Source of the DNA: Neocallimastix lanati (nom. inval.) | Taxonomy: Eukaryota; Neocallimastigomycota; Neocallimastigomycetes; Neocallimastigales; Neocallimastigaceae | Reading direction: 5' to 3' | Assembly (NCBI GenBank): GCA_016946835.1 | Contig: JACVTC010000155.1 | Location: 122,501-186,500 of the forward strand | Length of the DNA: 64,000 bases | In this document: positions 52,695-64,000 of the stretch, piece after piece | How positions within the stretch are numbered: position 1 is the stretch's first letter | Layout of the letters: every line of letters begins with the position of its first letter | The notes under the pieces: model-generated | Told to the model about the DNA's origin: nothing | Database searches by the model: none | The model's input: only the letters and a program-made list of their open reading frames with translations | Position numbers and translations under genes: made by a program

Positions 52695-53233
52695 TATATT
52701 GTAAAGAAAAAATAATATTTCTTAAAAAAAAATAATAATTAATAATTAAGAATAAAAGAAAAAATCTTTTTTTAAATAAAGAAAAGTTTTAGAGTAAAAT
52801 TAACTGGATACAAAACAAAACAAAACAATAAAAAAAAAAAAAAAGAAAATAAAAAATATTTTTTAAAATAAAGTAATAATAATATTAAAAGAAATAAATA
52901 TAAAAAAAATAAAAATAAAAATAAAAATAAAAATAAAAATAAAATTAAAAAAAAAATAAAAATTAAAAAAAAAAAATAAAAATTAAAATAAAAATTAAAC
53001 AAAAAGTAATTTAATAAAAAATGATAATAATTTATATATATATATGTATTGACTTAATATTATTTTTTCTATACTATTTTATTTTTTATTTATTTTTTTT
53101 ATTTTAATTAATGTTGTTAAATATAATACTTAAAATTAGAAATGATATTTATATTTTATTATGTATTATATTTATTTATTTTATTACTTTTTACATTAAG
53201 AATGATCCATTCATTTAAGAATTTGTCATTTCA
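52551..53233. other. 3' intergenic DNA, low complexity
   Basis: Poly(A) and poly(T), a TA run at 52659-52691 and an (AAATAA)n stretch at 52898-52990. No gene is visible. Confidence 0.6.
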
Positions 53234-56085
53234 TGTTATTTATAATCATTTTTTTCTATAATAGTCTAATATTATAGGTAATATCTAACGTTACAATGCA
53301 TTGTATAATCGAATAAAAATATTTTACACTTAGTAATGTAGTATAATGTACAATGTAATTATATACACATAAATGTGATATTTAACATTCCACCTACATT
53401 GGCATTTTCTACATTTCGATGATGAAATCGGCAAAGTATTTAAGTTTGACTCCAGAAATATTTTTGGCTAATGGATCTACTATCATTGAGATAGAATCAT
53501 TGAGTGTTAATTTAATTTCATTTTTTATAATTTCATCTTGAACATATTTGTATTTTATATTCATGTATTTACATCGTCCCCATTTTGTTTTCGTTTTCAG
53601 TTATATCCTTTAAATAGTTTATTATCTATTCCAAATTTTAATTCTAATATTCTTATTGAATATTCCATTTACTAATCTTTTTATCCATATAGCTTGCTTT
53701 GTACATTCTATTACCCTTGAGGATTCAGTTTCTGTGATTGATATGGCTACATTTTTCTAAGTAATTGATTTCCATGATATTAGACTATTTCCTAACACAA
53801 AAAAAATATATCCTGAAGTGGATCTTCTATTAATTTCATTACAAACTAAATCTATATCATAATAAGCTCTTAGAGTTATCTTTCCATTATAATGGATTGA
53901 ATAGTCCTTTGTCCTTTTAAGGTATCTTAATATTTGAATCCCTGCATTCAATTCAGCCTTTGTTGGATTCTCAGAAAATCTTGCAGCTTGTTTTACTGCA
54001 AATGCTATACTATGTATTTGTATTTTATCTTTGTAACAATTTTGGTAATTTCTTTATTCTCTCCTACAAATAATATATCATCAACACAATATATTAGTAT
54101 TATGCATAATTTATTATTTTAATATTTACCAAATAAACAATTATTTGTATTACATTGAATTATCCCAATTTTCTTAAGAAAAATCTGGAGATTTCGTAAA
54201 GCCATTGTCTTCCAGCTTGTTTGAGTCCATAAAGAGCCTTTTATAATAATCCTGATTTTCCACAATTGAAGTTTTTATCATCAATTGGAATTTAAACATA
54301 AATTTTCTCATCTAGATTAGCATTCAAATATGCAGATTTAATATCGATTTGTCTTAAATCCCATATATATATTGATGAATTAGTAGTTGTTGATCTAAAA
54401 CTATCCATTTCTATTGTCGGAGAATAGGTGCAAGTATAATCAACTCCTTTAATGTGTCGAAAACCTTTGACGACTAATCTCGTTTTATATATACCATTAT
54501 CTTTAATAGTAAAAACCTATTTAACATAGAGTAGTATAATGTCTTTTTTGGAATATTTTTGTTCTTAACAATTTTCATAACATTATTTCCATATAAATTT
54601 TGTAATTCTTTGTTTATTTCAGCTTTCTATTGGTCCGTATTTTCTGAATTCATAGCTTCTCCATAATTCTTTGGAATAAAGATATTAATATTATTAACGT
54701 TATTTTTCTTAGGGGTTTCACTTTCATTTGAATCTGTTTTCCTCTCAAAAAATGATTTAGTTAATGTAGGTGTTCTATCCTTCATTTTTCTTTCTTCATT
54801 TGATTGATAATTTTTTCTTTTTCGATTTTTGTTTTTTTTTTTTTTATCCATTTTGTTATTTTTGGTTATCTGATTATTGATAGTGTTATTAATCATTTTA
54901 ATATTAAAATTTATATCCTTTTCTTTGGTTTTCTTTAATATTCTTTTATTTAAAGTTTTCAAAACATTAAAAATTATTATTTTATAAATTTAATTTTCCA
55001 TCCTTCGTATTAACCAGATTTTTATGGTTGCTTTCAATTTTATTATCAATAGGTTTCTGGTTTACAATTTCATAATTATTAAGGTTTGATTTAGATAAAT
55101 TTTTAATGTTTTCTTTAATACTTTTATTCAAATTTTTAATAATAAAGCTTTTCGTTTAAAAAAATCATTTTTTGTGATTTTTATATCCTTTTATGTTATT
55201 ACCGTCATTTTTATTAATCATTCCATTATTTTCACTATTTTCATTATTTTCATTATTTTCATTATTTTCATTATTTTCATTATTTTCATTATTTTCATTA
55301 TTTTTATTATTATCATTTAAAATTTTGAGATGACTTTCATTTGATATCATATTTATACTTTCTTCAAATATTTGAATTTTTGAGTATTTCCTCTTGATTT
55401 TCAGATAATTTTGATCTTCATTAATATAATCTTCATGAATTTTACCTTCATGAATTTTATCTTCATTAATTTTATCTTCATTAATTTTTATCTTCATCAA
55501 TTTTATCTTCATTAATTTTTTCAGTTTCTGAATTATTATCTAACATGTTTTCATTATTGTATTCATCTATTAAATCTGTGTTATCTTCAAGATTAATTTT
55601 ATTCTGATTGTTATCATTCATTTCATTATAATCTTGATGGTACTGTCATATTTTAAGTATTTCTTTATTAGTGTTGTGTTTATTTATTTTAATATTCTTT
55701 GATATATAATCACCCAATTCTTCAGAATCTAGAAATAATTTCAAGTCTGATTACCATTTGTAAAAGTTTTCAATTGTAATTTTAAAGTTTTGAATATGAA
55801 ATTTATTAATAGAATTTATTTTGAATATTTGAAGGTTCTACTTCAGTAAGAGCATCATTCATTGTTGTTCTTGATGTATTTGTTGTCTTTTGCTCTCTTC
55901 GTTGTCTTTGTTGAAGTTATTTGAAGAACTTCCTGTAATTGGTGAATTTCCTGATTTTAATATGACAGCTAATATTTCTTTATTTTAATATTTAATGAAT
56001 GTTTAATATCTAATATATTGAATGTTGATATTAACAACGGTTAATGAATTATTGAGTCATTGAAACTCTTAATCTGTTAAATATA
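53234..56085 (-). mobile_element. Ty1/copia fossil, minus strand, internally incomplete
   Basis: Read on the minus strand: gag N-terminus (about 55.7-55.8 kb), an Asn/Asp/Lys-rich linker (about 54.6-55.6 kb), reverse transcriptase (about 54.0-54.6 kb, including the strand around the YVDD motif) and RNase H (about 53.4-54.0 kb). A purine-rich tract is followed by a 3' LTR of about 155 bp (53234-53388) beginning TGTTA. Integrase and most of gag are not recognisable. It is broken in many places, clearly more than ten, and is older than the 5351-10326 element. Only a stub of the other LTR remains at the junction near 56085. Confidence 0.75.
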
Positions 56086-56630
56086 ACACTTATTTGAAGA
56101 AATTACTAAACATAAATTAAAAATTAAATTTAATGTTGATAATAAAGTTTGTTTATTAATCACTGAAGATGAAAATGCAAAAGGTAAACATATAAATGTT
56201 AAATATAAATTTATTCAATAAGAAATGAAAGAAAATAAAATTAAATTATAATATGTTAGAACTGAAAATATGTTAGCTGATACTTTAATAAAACCAATTA
56301 CTGGTAAAAATATGGAAATATTTAATAATTTTATATTTAGTCATTAAATTAAATAATATATATATATAAGCAATAAAAAATAATAAAAAAAAAAAATCTT
56401 AAATATTTGTTTAATTTTATTGAGCTAGTAATAAGATAAAGCATGTAAAATAAAGTCATAATGAAAGGGGAATGAAATAGAATAATTAAGATTATATAGA
56501 CATTATGCTTTTTAAATTTTATTGATATAAATTACATGTAATAATAAATATTTAATGGGTTCTTCTTTAATAAATAAAATTATAATAAATAATATAATAA
56601 AATATATATCTGATTGAACTAGTTTTAACA
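56086..56630 (+). mobile_element. Ty1/copia 3' end fossil (RNase H and LTR), plus strand
   Basis: The plus strand from 56095 to about 56345 resembles the RNase H C-terminus of the element at 9830-10060 (shared pattern 'VRT.NMLADTL.KPI'). It is followed by a purine tract (GAAAGGGGAA) and an LTR of about 158 bp (56473-56630) ending TTTTAACA, with blocks shared with the 177-bp LTR (CATTATGCTTT, TACATGTAATAA). Only the 3' end is present. It abuts the minus-strand fossil head-on. Confidence 0.75.
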
Positions 56631-57860
56631 ATTATTATCATAATTATTATAATTATTATTATTATTTTTTTTTTTTATGTTCAATCAGTGAAATTGAAAT
56701 TCTTAACCTTTTATTTATAAGAATAATAATGAAGTAAATGATCTAATGTATATTATTAAATAAAGTGTTCTATTAATATTATGCTTAAAAAAAAAAAAAA
56801 ATAAAAAATAAAAATAAAAATAAAAAATTATATTTTAAAAGAAAACTTTACCCTCTTTTACATTTATTACATATACTATAATTAAAAATAAATAAGATAG
56901 GACTAAGTAAATATCTATGAATTAGCTATAATATATCATATATAATATTAATATTTTTTTAAAAAATTATTCAACAATTTAAATAATAATGCTGGAAGTG
57001 TTCTTCATTTTGAATATTGTCTATTATCATAATCTTAAAATAAATATATAATAAAACTTTGAATTTCATAGAGTAAACCTTATATATGCAAATAGACAAA
57101 AAGAACTCATTAATATAAGATAATAAATAAATATTTTAACAATAGCAAATAAATCAGAACCTATATTAAAATAAAAAAAAAATAGTGTGATTGATATATC
57201 AAATATAATATATCATTATTCTAATGATTATTATAATAAAACAACGTATATTTTAAAATATTCTAAAATTTCTTAATTATTATATTATATATTTTAATAT
57301 ATTTCTATCTTTTAATGTGTATTTATGCTATGCTATAGTTTTGTACTTATATATATATATTTAAAGAATAAAGAATATTAGTATAAATAATGAATAAAAA
57401 ATGATATTCTTTTTAAGGAATAATTTCATTCAAAAAAAAAAAAAAAAAAAAAAAAAAAACATGTTGACATATATAAAAGGACTTCTCTTATTTAAATAGA
57501 TATAGGATAGTATTGGTAGAAATAATTAATTACTCATATATAATTACAAAATGAAAATAGATTAAGTAGAAAAAAAAAAAAAAAAAAAAAAATGATTAGG
57601 ATAGAGTTATTATATTTATATGTAATGTACTGATAGTTTGTGCTTTTTTTATAAATCGAAAAAAATAAAATAAAAAAAAAAAAAAAAAATTATATTTTAA
57701 AAGAAAACTTTACACTCTTTTATACATTTATTACATTTGCTATAATTGAAAATTAATAAGATAAGATAAAGTGAATATCTAAATATTTTTAAATATATTA
57801 TTTTTTATTTTATTTTATTTTTTCTTTTATTTTTTTTTATTTTTATTGTCATTTTTGTTG
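56631..57860. other. Intergenic region with a 95-bp direct repeat pair
   Basis: No gene is visible. Copies at about 56825-56924 and 57688-57782 share AAATTATATTTTAAAAGAAA and the following 75 bases, with about ten differences, and are about 860 bp apart. Each is preceded by an A-rich tract. They may be the ends of an unrecognised non-autonomous element or a duplicated fragment. Confidence 0.5.
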
Positions 57861-58039
57861 TTATTTTAATTTCCATATAAAAGCTAAATTAATTTCGTTC
57901 ACTCCAACAAGATATTTTTTATCTTTACTTAATACCACTTGATGGATAGCTTCTTCCGATTGTTCATGTTTAAAAGTCTTTAAAACAAATGTATAAAATA
58001 AATAAAAAAAATATATTTAATTAGTTAATCGTTAATAAA

Positions 58040-58121
<82 letters not shown>

Positions 58122-58361
58122 TAAAAAAAAAAAATAAAAATAAAAAATATAAAAAATTATATTAATCTATTTAATTAATGAATAGCTTATTAAATATTTT
58201 AATTTTTAATAATTAATTGTTTTATTGCTATTATTTATTATTTTTGATATATTATATTTATTTTATTTTATTCTATTCTATTCTATTCCATCTGTACTTC
58301 ATATTAAATTTTCACTATTTTATTTACTTATTTTTTATTTTATTTTATTTTATTTTATAGT

Positions 58362-58416
<55 letters not shown>

Positions 58417-58528
58417 AAAGTTTATATGGAAAGCTTACACTGATTAATTTTAAGGATTTATTTTCTTGTAATTTATAAATATTAATATCTCCAGCTCCTG
58501 ATCCTGTAAGTAAAAGTGTTTCATCTGT

Positions 58529-58563
<35 letters not shown>

Positions 58564-60033
58564 ATAATAAATAATAATAATAATAATAATAATAAATAAT
58601 ATTAATATTAATATTTATATGTAAATTTAAGATAAAAATAATAATAATAATAATAATAAAGTAAAAAGAAATAAATATAAATAATTCTATTTTAATAATA
58701 TTTTTAAATTCAACATGAACAAGAATAACAGTAATAATTTTATTAATAACTTTTTTTTTTTTTATTTCTTATTGAATTAAAATATAAATTGTTTTAAATA
58801 AATATAAATAATATATTTTTTATAGACTATATATTATGTACGATATACAACTTAATAAACTATACTATAATATTTATTTACATTATTGTATAAACTATTA
58901 TTTTTAAATTATATTTTATTAAAAATATACCTTCGTCATTAACAACTGAAAATCGTACACATTCTACATAATGAGACCATTTTAATTTAGAAAGTATAGT
59001 AGGAACAATTTCAATATTACTTTCTTTTCTTCCTTCGTTTTTGCTTTCTTTTTCTTCTCCTCCTCCTCTTCTTCTGTTACTATCTTTTCCTCTACTGTTT
59101 CTTCCATTTCCTCTTTCATTCAAAATAGTTTCCAATTTTTTTAAATTTCTTTTAGAGGTTGACTTTTCTGGAGTAGAGGAATCTAAATCTAAATTATTCA
59201 TAGACCATAAACTAATATGATCTTTAGCTCCTCTTGTAACTATATATATATATAATTATATAATATTATATATGTAAAAATATAATTTAATATTAGTAAT
59301 TACATATCGATAAAGTAATATAAAATATTTTTTAATAATTATTTTTAAATAATTATTAATTATTAATATTATTAATAATTAATTCTATTATTATTATTTT
59401 TTTTTTATAAAAAAAAAATATTACTTGGTTTATGATTATTATTTTATTTATTTTTTAATTTATTAAAAATAATATAGGTATTTATATTTAAAACTTACAA
59501 AAGATATTCACTAATGAATTTTGATGATGATGATGATGACTCAGAGGGAAATATGGTATAATGTCATCGATATAGGTATTATGAAGAGATGAAAATTGAT
59601 AACTTATAGAAATATTAGTGAGATGATTTGATTTTATAGCGTCCTCTACTGTTGGTATATTGGATAAACTATAGATAACAATTACCCCGTCAGAACATCC
59701 TACAATTAAATTATTTTTATTAACGTTAATTGCTGTTGGATCTTTTTTTAAACCAACAAATTTTGCTAAATTACTTTTATATATATATATATATAGAGAG
59801 AGTGTGTGTGTTTGTGTGTGACGTAGATAGATAAATATATAAATAAATATAGGATTAAGATTTTTTTATTTACATATATATTTGATTAAATAACATTAAA
59901 ACATATATATATATTTATATATTTATATTTATATATATTATTAATTATATATTTTTTAGTTTATTTAGTTATTAGAGTATTATAGATATAAAAAAATATT
60001 AATATATACATATATATAATATAAATTGAAATG

Positions 60034-60077
<44 letters not shown>

Positions 60078-60320
60078 AAAAAAAATTTTTAAATATATAT
60101 ATATATATATTTATAGACACATATTTATTTATTGTATTAATCTATATATTTATAATAAATATATAATATTCATATAATAATAAAAAATAAAATAAAATAA
60201 AATAAAAAAAAAAAAAAAAAAAAAAAACATTTACGTTGCTGCATCTTGTTCAGTATCATTTAACTCTCCAATATCATATAAATAAACAAATTTATCTTCA
60301 GACCCAGCTAATTTACAAAA

Positions 60321-60353
<33 letters not shown>

Positions 60354-60398
60354 TTAAGATATATATATATAAAAAGAATATACTATTTTATTAAAAAC

Positions 60399-60440
<42 letters not shown>

Positions 60441-61328
60441 CTATTCTAATTCTAATTTATTTTATTTTATTTTCTAATCATTTTCTATTTTTCCTCTATT
60501 TTTTCTTGTATTATTTTCTTTTCTTTTAATTTAATTTAATATATATATATATATTTTAAAATTATATATATATATATAATTTGTTTAATTTTATTTTTAT
60601 TTCTATTTTTTCTTACCAAAAAGCCATTTTGGATTATCTTTAGAAAATCGTAATTGAGTGATTGGTTGAGGTTTTGAAACTTTAGGTTCAGCATATCGAA
60701 AACATTCTCCTTGCATTCGATTCAGAAATATTATTTCTCCTAGTTGACCTCCTGCAGCTAAAATTGGACAATATTGATTTTTACTGGTGGTTGTATGAGA
60801 TCTTTCTATAGTATTATTAATATTATTATTTCTGTGTCTAATTCTACTATTTTTATAGGGTTCTATACTATTTTTTATCTTTGAATTCAAAACTTTTCTC
60901 CTTTTATTCATTATCGTATTACTTTGAGAATTTTCTGAATTAACTTTAATTACGGTCCAATCCAATGAGTAATAATTTTCTACTTCAATTAAATTGGTAT
61001 ATTTTGCTATCACTTTTCCTGTATGACATTCGATCATAGATACATTATTTGCACCACAAGTAGCAACTATATGTGATGCTAAATATATCAATATAAATAT
61101 ATATATATATATATTGAAAATATTATAATATTAAAAATAATTTATATTATTATTTGGAATAATATATATATATATATTATTTATTATTTATAATTCATTA
61201 TTTATTATTATTATAATTATATTAATTATTAATTTTTTGTTATTTATTATTTATTATTTATTATTTATTATTTATTATTTATTACTATATAAGTTTAATA
61301 TTATTTCATTATTCATTTATTTATTTAT

Positions 61329-61368
<40 letters not shown>

Positions 61369-62627
61369 TAATTATTTCTTTATTGTTTTACCATTATTTC
61401 CTTCAATGGTAGGTTCAAAGGCGCAATCCCATATACAAACTGAATCATCATTTTCAGCATGTTCCCTTTTTGAATTGGGTCTTACGATATATGTTAATTC
61501 AAACTTTTTATTTAAATTATTCACTTTATTTTTAAATATAAATTATTTTGATATATATAAATAAATAAATAAATCAAATCATTATTAACATTATTTATTA
61601 TTTATTATTTATTATTTATTATTTATTCATTTATTATTTATTCATTTATTATTAATTTTTTTATTTTTTTAAAAATTTTTTTATTTAAATTAATTTTTTT
61701 AATATATATATATATTAAGTTACTTTTTGATAAAATCGGATAATTTTGAGAGGATATTGTTGATGGACTAGAAATTTTTCCTTTTTTTATATTGTGTTTT
61801 TCTTCCTCTTCCTCTTCTATTTCTTCTTCCTCTTTTTCTTTTTCTCTTTCTTTTTCTTTATCTTTATCTTTATCCTTTACTATTTTGATTTCTTTGTTAT
61901 TTGATTTTGTATTATCTAATATTTCTTTGATCATTCTTTTCCTTTTTCTTGTCATAATTTTTTCTTCAATTTGTTGGGTATCTTTTTCTTTTTCGATAGG
62001 TTCAATTCTTTTTCTAGATCTTGTCATTATACGAGTTTTTTTTTTTTTATTTCTATTATCAATAATAATAATATCATCGTCAATTAAAGAATTTACTGTA
62101 ATGTCTTGTCGTTTATTATTAGACCATTTACTGTTACCTTTAGTATTGTTATTGTTATTATTATGATTATTATCATTCTCATCCTCCTCATCATTATTAT
62201 CATGATTAATGACTATTTCTTTATCATCTTTATTTATATCCTCTTTATTCTTATTTTCCTTTTCTTTTTCATTCTTTTCTTCATCATCATCATCAATAAC
62301 AATCATTTCTATTTTATTATTTATTCTCTTAGTACTTTTTCTTTTACTTTTATTATTATTAGTATTATCATTAATAATAATACTTCTATTTCTTAATACT
62401 CTTCTGTTGGTATCATCATTTTCTTCTTCTTCTTTTTTTTCTTTTTTTTCATTAATTCTTTTTTGTAATATATTAGTAAGAGAACCTGTCTCATTACTTA
62501 AAATATCTTTCTCAATTTTATTAATTAATGTCTTTTTCCATCTTTGATTTCTTGGTATTCTTTTATTCACTGAAACACTTATATTACTAATGCTTGTTTT
62601 ATTATTTGAATCTATTTAAATATATTT

Positions 62628-62679
<52 letters not shown>

Positions 62680-63178
62680 AAAAAAGAAAAAGAAAAAGAA
62701 AGGAAAAAGAAAAGAAAAAGAAAAAGGAAAAAAATAATAAAAAAAAATATATATATATATTATAATATAATTTAATATTGATTCCCAAAAAAAAAAAAAA
62801 AAAAAAAAATTAATATATATTATATATATATCATATATCAATATAGGTAAAGTTTTTATAAAAATAATTTTATGATATTAACTTGATTTATTTCTGTAGT
62901 TGGAAGAGGACTTTGATGTACTAACTTTATTGGATTTATCCATATCACTGTCAGTAGAATTTAAATCTAAAATATCTATTAAATTATATGAAGATATTTA
63001 TTTTATTTTATTTTTTTATTACAAAATTTATAATTAAAATATATTATATATATATTTAATTATAAAATATAATTATATTAATATTGATATAATACTTATT
63101 CTCAAATTATAATTATTTATATATATATATTATCATACCACTTAAAAGTTTACTTTTAAAATTCAATTTTTCTTTCAT
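57861..63178 (-). CDS. LRWD1/ORCA-like WD40 protein without LRR
   Basis: The best match is the WD40 half of LRWD1, which in animals binds ORC and repressive histone marks. Ten minus-strand exons fit in phase: 63178-63139, 62966-62883, 62611-61724, 61523-61392, 61078-60617, 60307-60235, 59773-59499, 59239-58931, 58524-58439 and 57977-57861, giving 821 residues. Residues 1-340 are Lys/Glu/Asn-rich with basic clusters ('KRKRM', 'RSRKR') and probable nuclear localisation signals. There is no leucine-rich repeat, unlike animal LRWD1. WD landmarks are 'CAFEPTIEG', 'HIVATCGANNVSMIECHTGK', 'YYSLDW', 'ILAAGGQLGEIIFL', 'AGSEDKFVYLYDI', 'LIVGCSDGVIVIY', 'DHISLWSM', 'ILSKLKWS', 'LTGSGAGDINIYKL' and a terminal 'FIWKLK'. 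Alternatives are EED/ESC-type WD proteins, which are related but fit less well in the middle blades. Confidence 0.75.
58040..58117. repeat. AAT microsatellite in an intron of the LRWD1-like gene
   Basis: About 25 AAT units lie in the intron between exons 9 and 10, so they do not affect the protein. Confidence 0.85.
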
Positions 63179-63343
63179 TTTTTTTTATTTTTTTTTATTT
63201 TTTTTTTTTTTTTTTAATATATATATATACTTTCTTTCTTTCTTTTATAAAATATAATATTTTAAATTTTGGATTTTATTTTATTTTTTCTAATTATTAC
63301 TATCATTAAAGTTTTTGTCTTTATATTTTTTTTTCGAGTTTTC

Positions 63344-63380
<37 letters not shown>

Positions 63381-64000
63381 ATAAATTATTAATTAAGGAA
63401 AAAAAAAAAAAAAAAAAAAAAAAGTAAGTTACTTTTAAAAAATTATAAATATACTCTCTTTTTCTATGTAAATATATATATATATTTGTCTTCAAAAAAT
63501 TTCAAATTGTAATTTCAAAAGTTTTCCTTTTTTATTGATATATAGAAATATATAAAAATATATAAATATAAAAAAAAATAATAATAAAAAGAATTATAAT
63601 AATATAATTAAGAATGATTTAAAAATTTATTTTTATTGCAAGATATGTATTAATCCCATAGAACTACTATTTTTGATTATCATTTATTATTTTATTATAT
63701 TTTTTATTTCATTTTATTTTTGAGATTAAAATAAAATAAATTATTTGCTAAATAAAAATAAGATAATATAAAAAAAAGATATATTAATAATAAGATAATT
63801 TAAATAGGTAATAAAAAAAACAGGTATGCATATGCTTAGTATTTTTTTTAATAAAAAAATATATCTTTCAATTAATTGATGAAATTAATGTTTTTTAATA
63901 AAAAGTATTATTTCCTTTTTTCTGTAACATTTTATTAATCAATTAATTTTTTTTAAAATATATATATATATTTATTTATTTAAAGTTTTAATTTAATAAT
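63179..64000. other. Upstream DNA of the LRWD1-like gene
   Basis: Poly(T)/poly(A) tracts (63350-63376, 63401-63423), TA repeats and CTTT repeats near 63231. No gene is visible up to the window end. Confidence 0.6.

Noticed and set aside
61792-62547. Ser/Ile/Phe-rich plus-strand frames
   Set aside because: Antisense of the Lys/Glu/Asn-rich exon 3 of the LRWD1-like gene.
57861-63178. EED/ESC Polycomb subunit
   Set aside because: Some blades resemble EED, but the CAFEP, VATCG, LAAGG and LKWS blocks fit LRWD1 better, and the EED Trp-Tyr cage pair is not present at the matching place.
1-64000. CRISPR array or bacterial operon
   Set aside because: Spliced genes, LINEs and copia elements show eukaryotic nuclear DNA; no regularly spaced repeats with unique spacers were seen.

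Overview
The window is nuclear DNA from an extremely AT-rich eukaryote. Genes are compact, with short GT-AG introns, and proteins carry Asn/Ser runs encoded by AAT repeats. Intergenic DNA is almost pure A/T with many homopolymers. Standard stop codons, a fungal-type Rrn5-like factor, an EAF protein, Ty1/copia elements and LINE debris together suggest an early-diverging fungus. An anaerobic gut fungus (Neocallimastigomycota) is my best guess; this is inference from composition and gene style, not a database match.

Left part (1-15 kb) is repeat territory. It holds GC-richer structured islands, a 54-bp tandem array, a long hairpin-rich inverted repeat (about 1.9-4.3 kb), and a composite AAAAT minisatellite that has been split by a nearly full-length but coding-dead Ty1/copia element (5351-10326; 177-bp LTRs, 5-bp target duplication). 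These are followed by a copia gag fossil and a Ser/Asn-rich host-like pseudogene.

Middle part (16-34 kb) is gene-bearing: an Rrn5-like SANT protein (-), an LTR-flanked gag-only relic, EAF (ELL-associated factor, +), OST2/DAD1 (oligosaccharyltransferase, -), a TMX-like ER thioredoxin membrane protein (+) and RRP9 (U3 snoRNP WD40 protein, +). I rebuilt spliced models for five of these six genes with consistent phase; the exception is a tentative short last exon in Rrn5. OST2 and the TMX-like gene are divergent ER genes sharing one intergenic region that contains a TGACGTGA motif.

Right part (34-64 kb): a cluster of decayed LINE copies; a GPI-type NodB/CE4 protein that has lost its metal-binding histidines (-); a 5.3-kb gene desert; a 1,663-residue multi-pass membrane protein with an FN3 domain split by an Asn-rich insert plus a coiled coil (+); two copia fossils abutting in opposite orientation; and a ten-exon LRWD1/ORCA-like WD40 gene lacking the leucine-rich repeats (-).

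The host genes point to ordinary nuclear and ER functions (Pol I initiation, Pol II elongation, U3 snoRNP, N-glycosylation, ORC/heterochromatin association). The least explained items are the 2.4-kb inverted repeat with nested hairpins, the structured island at 160-219, the pseudo-deacetylase and the frame-preserving pseudogene.
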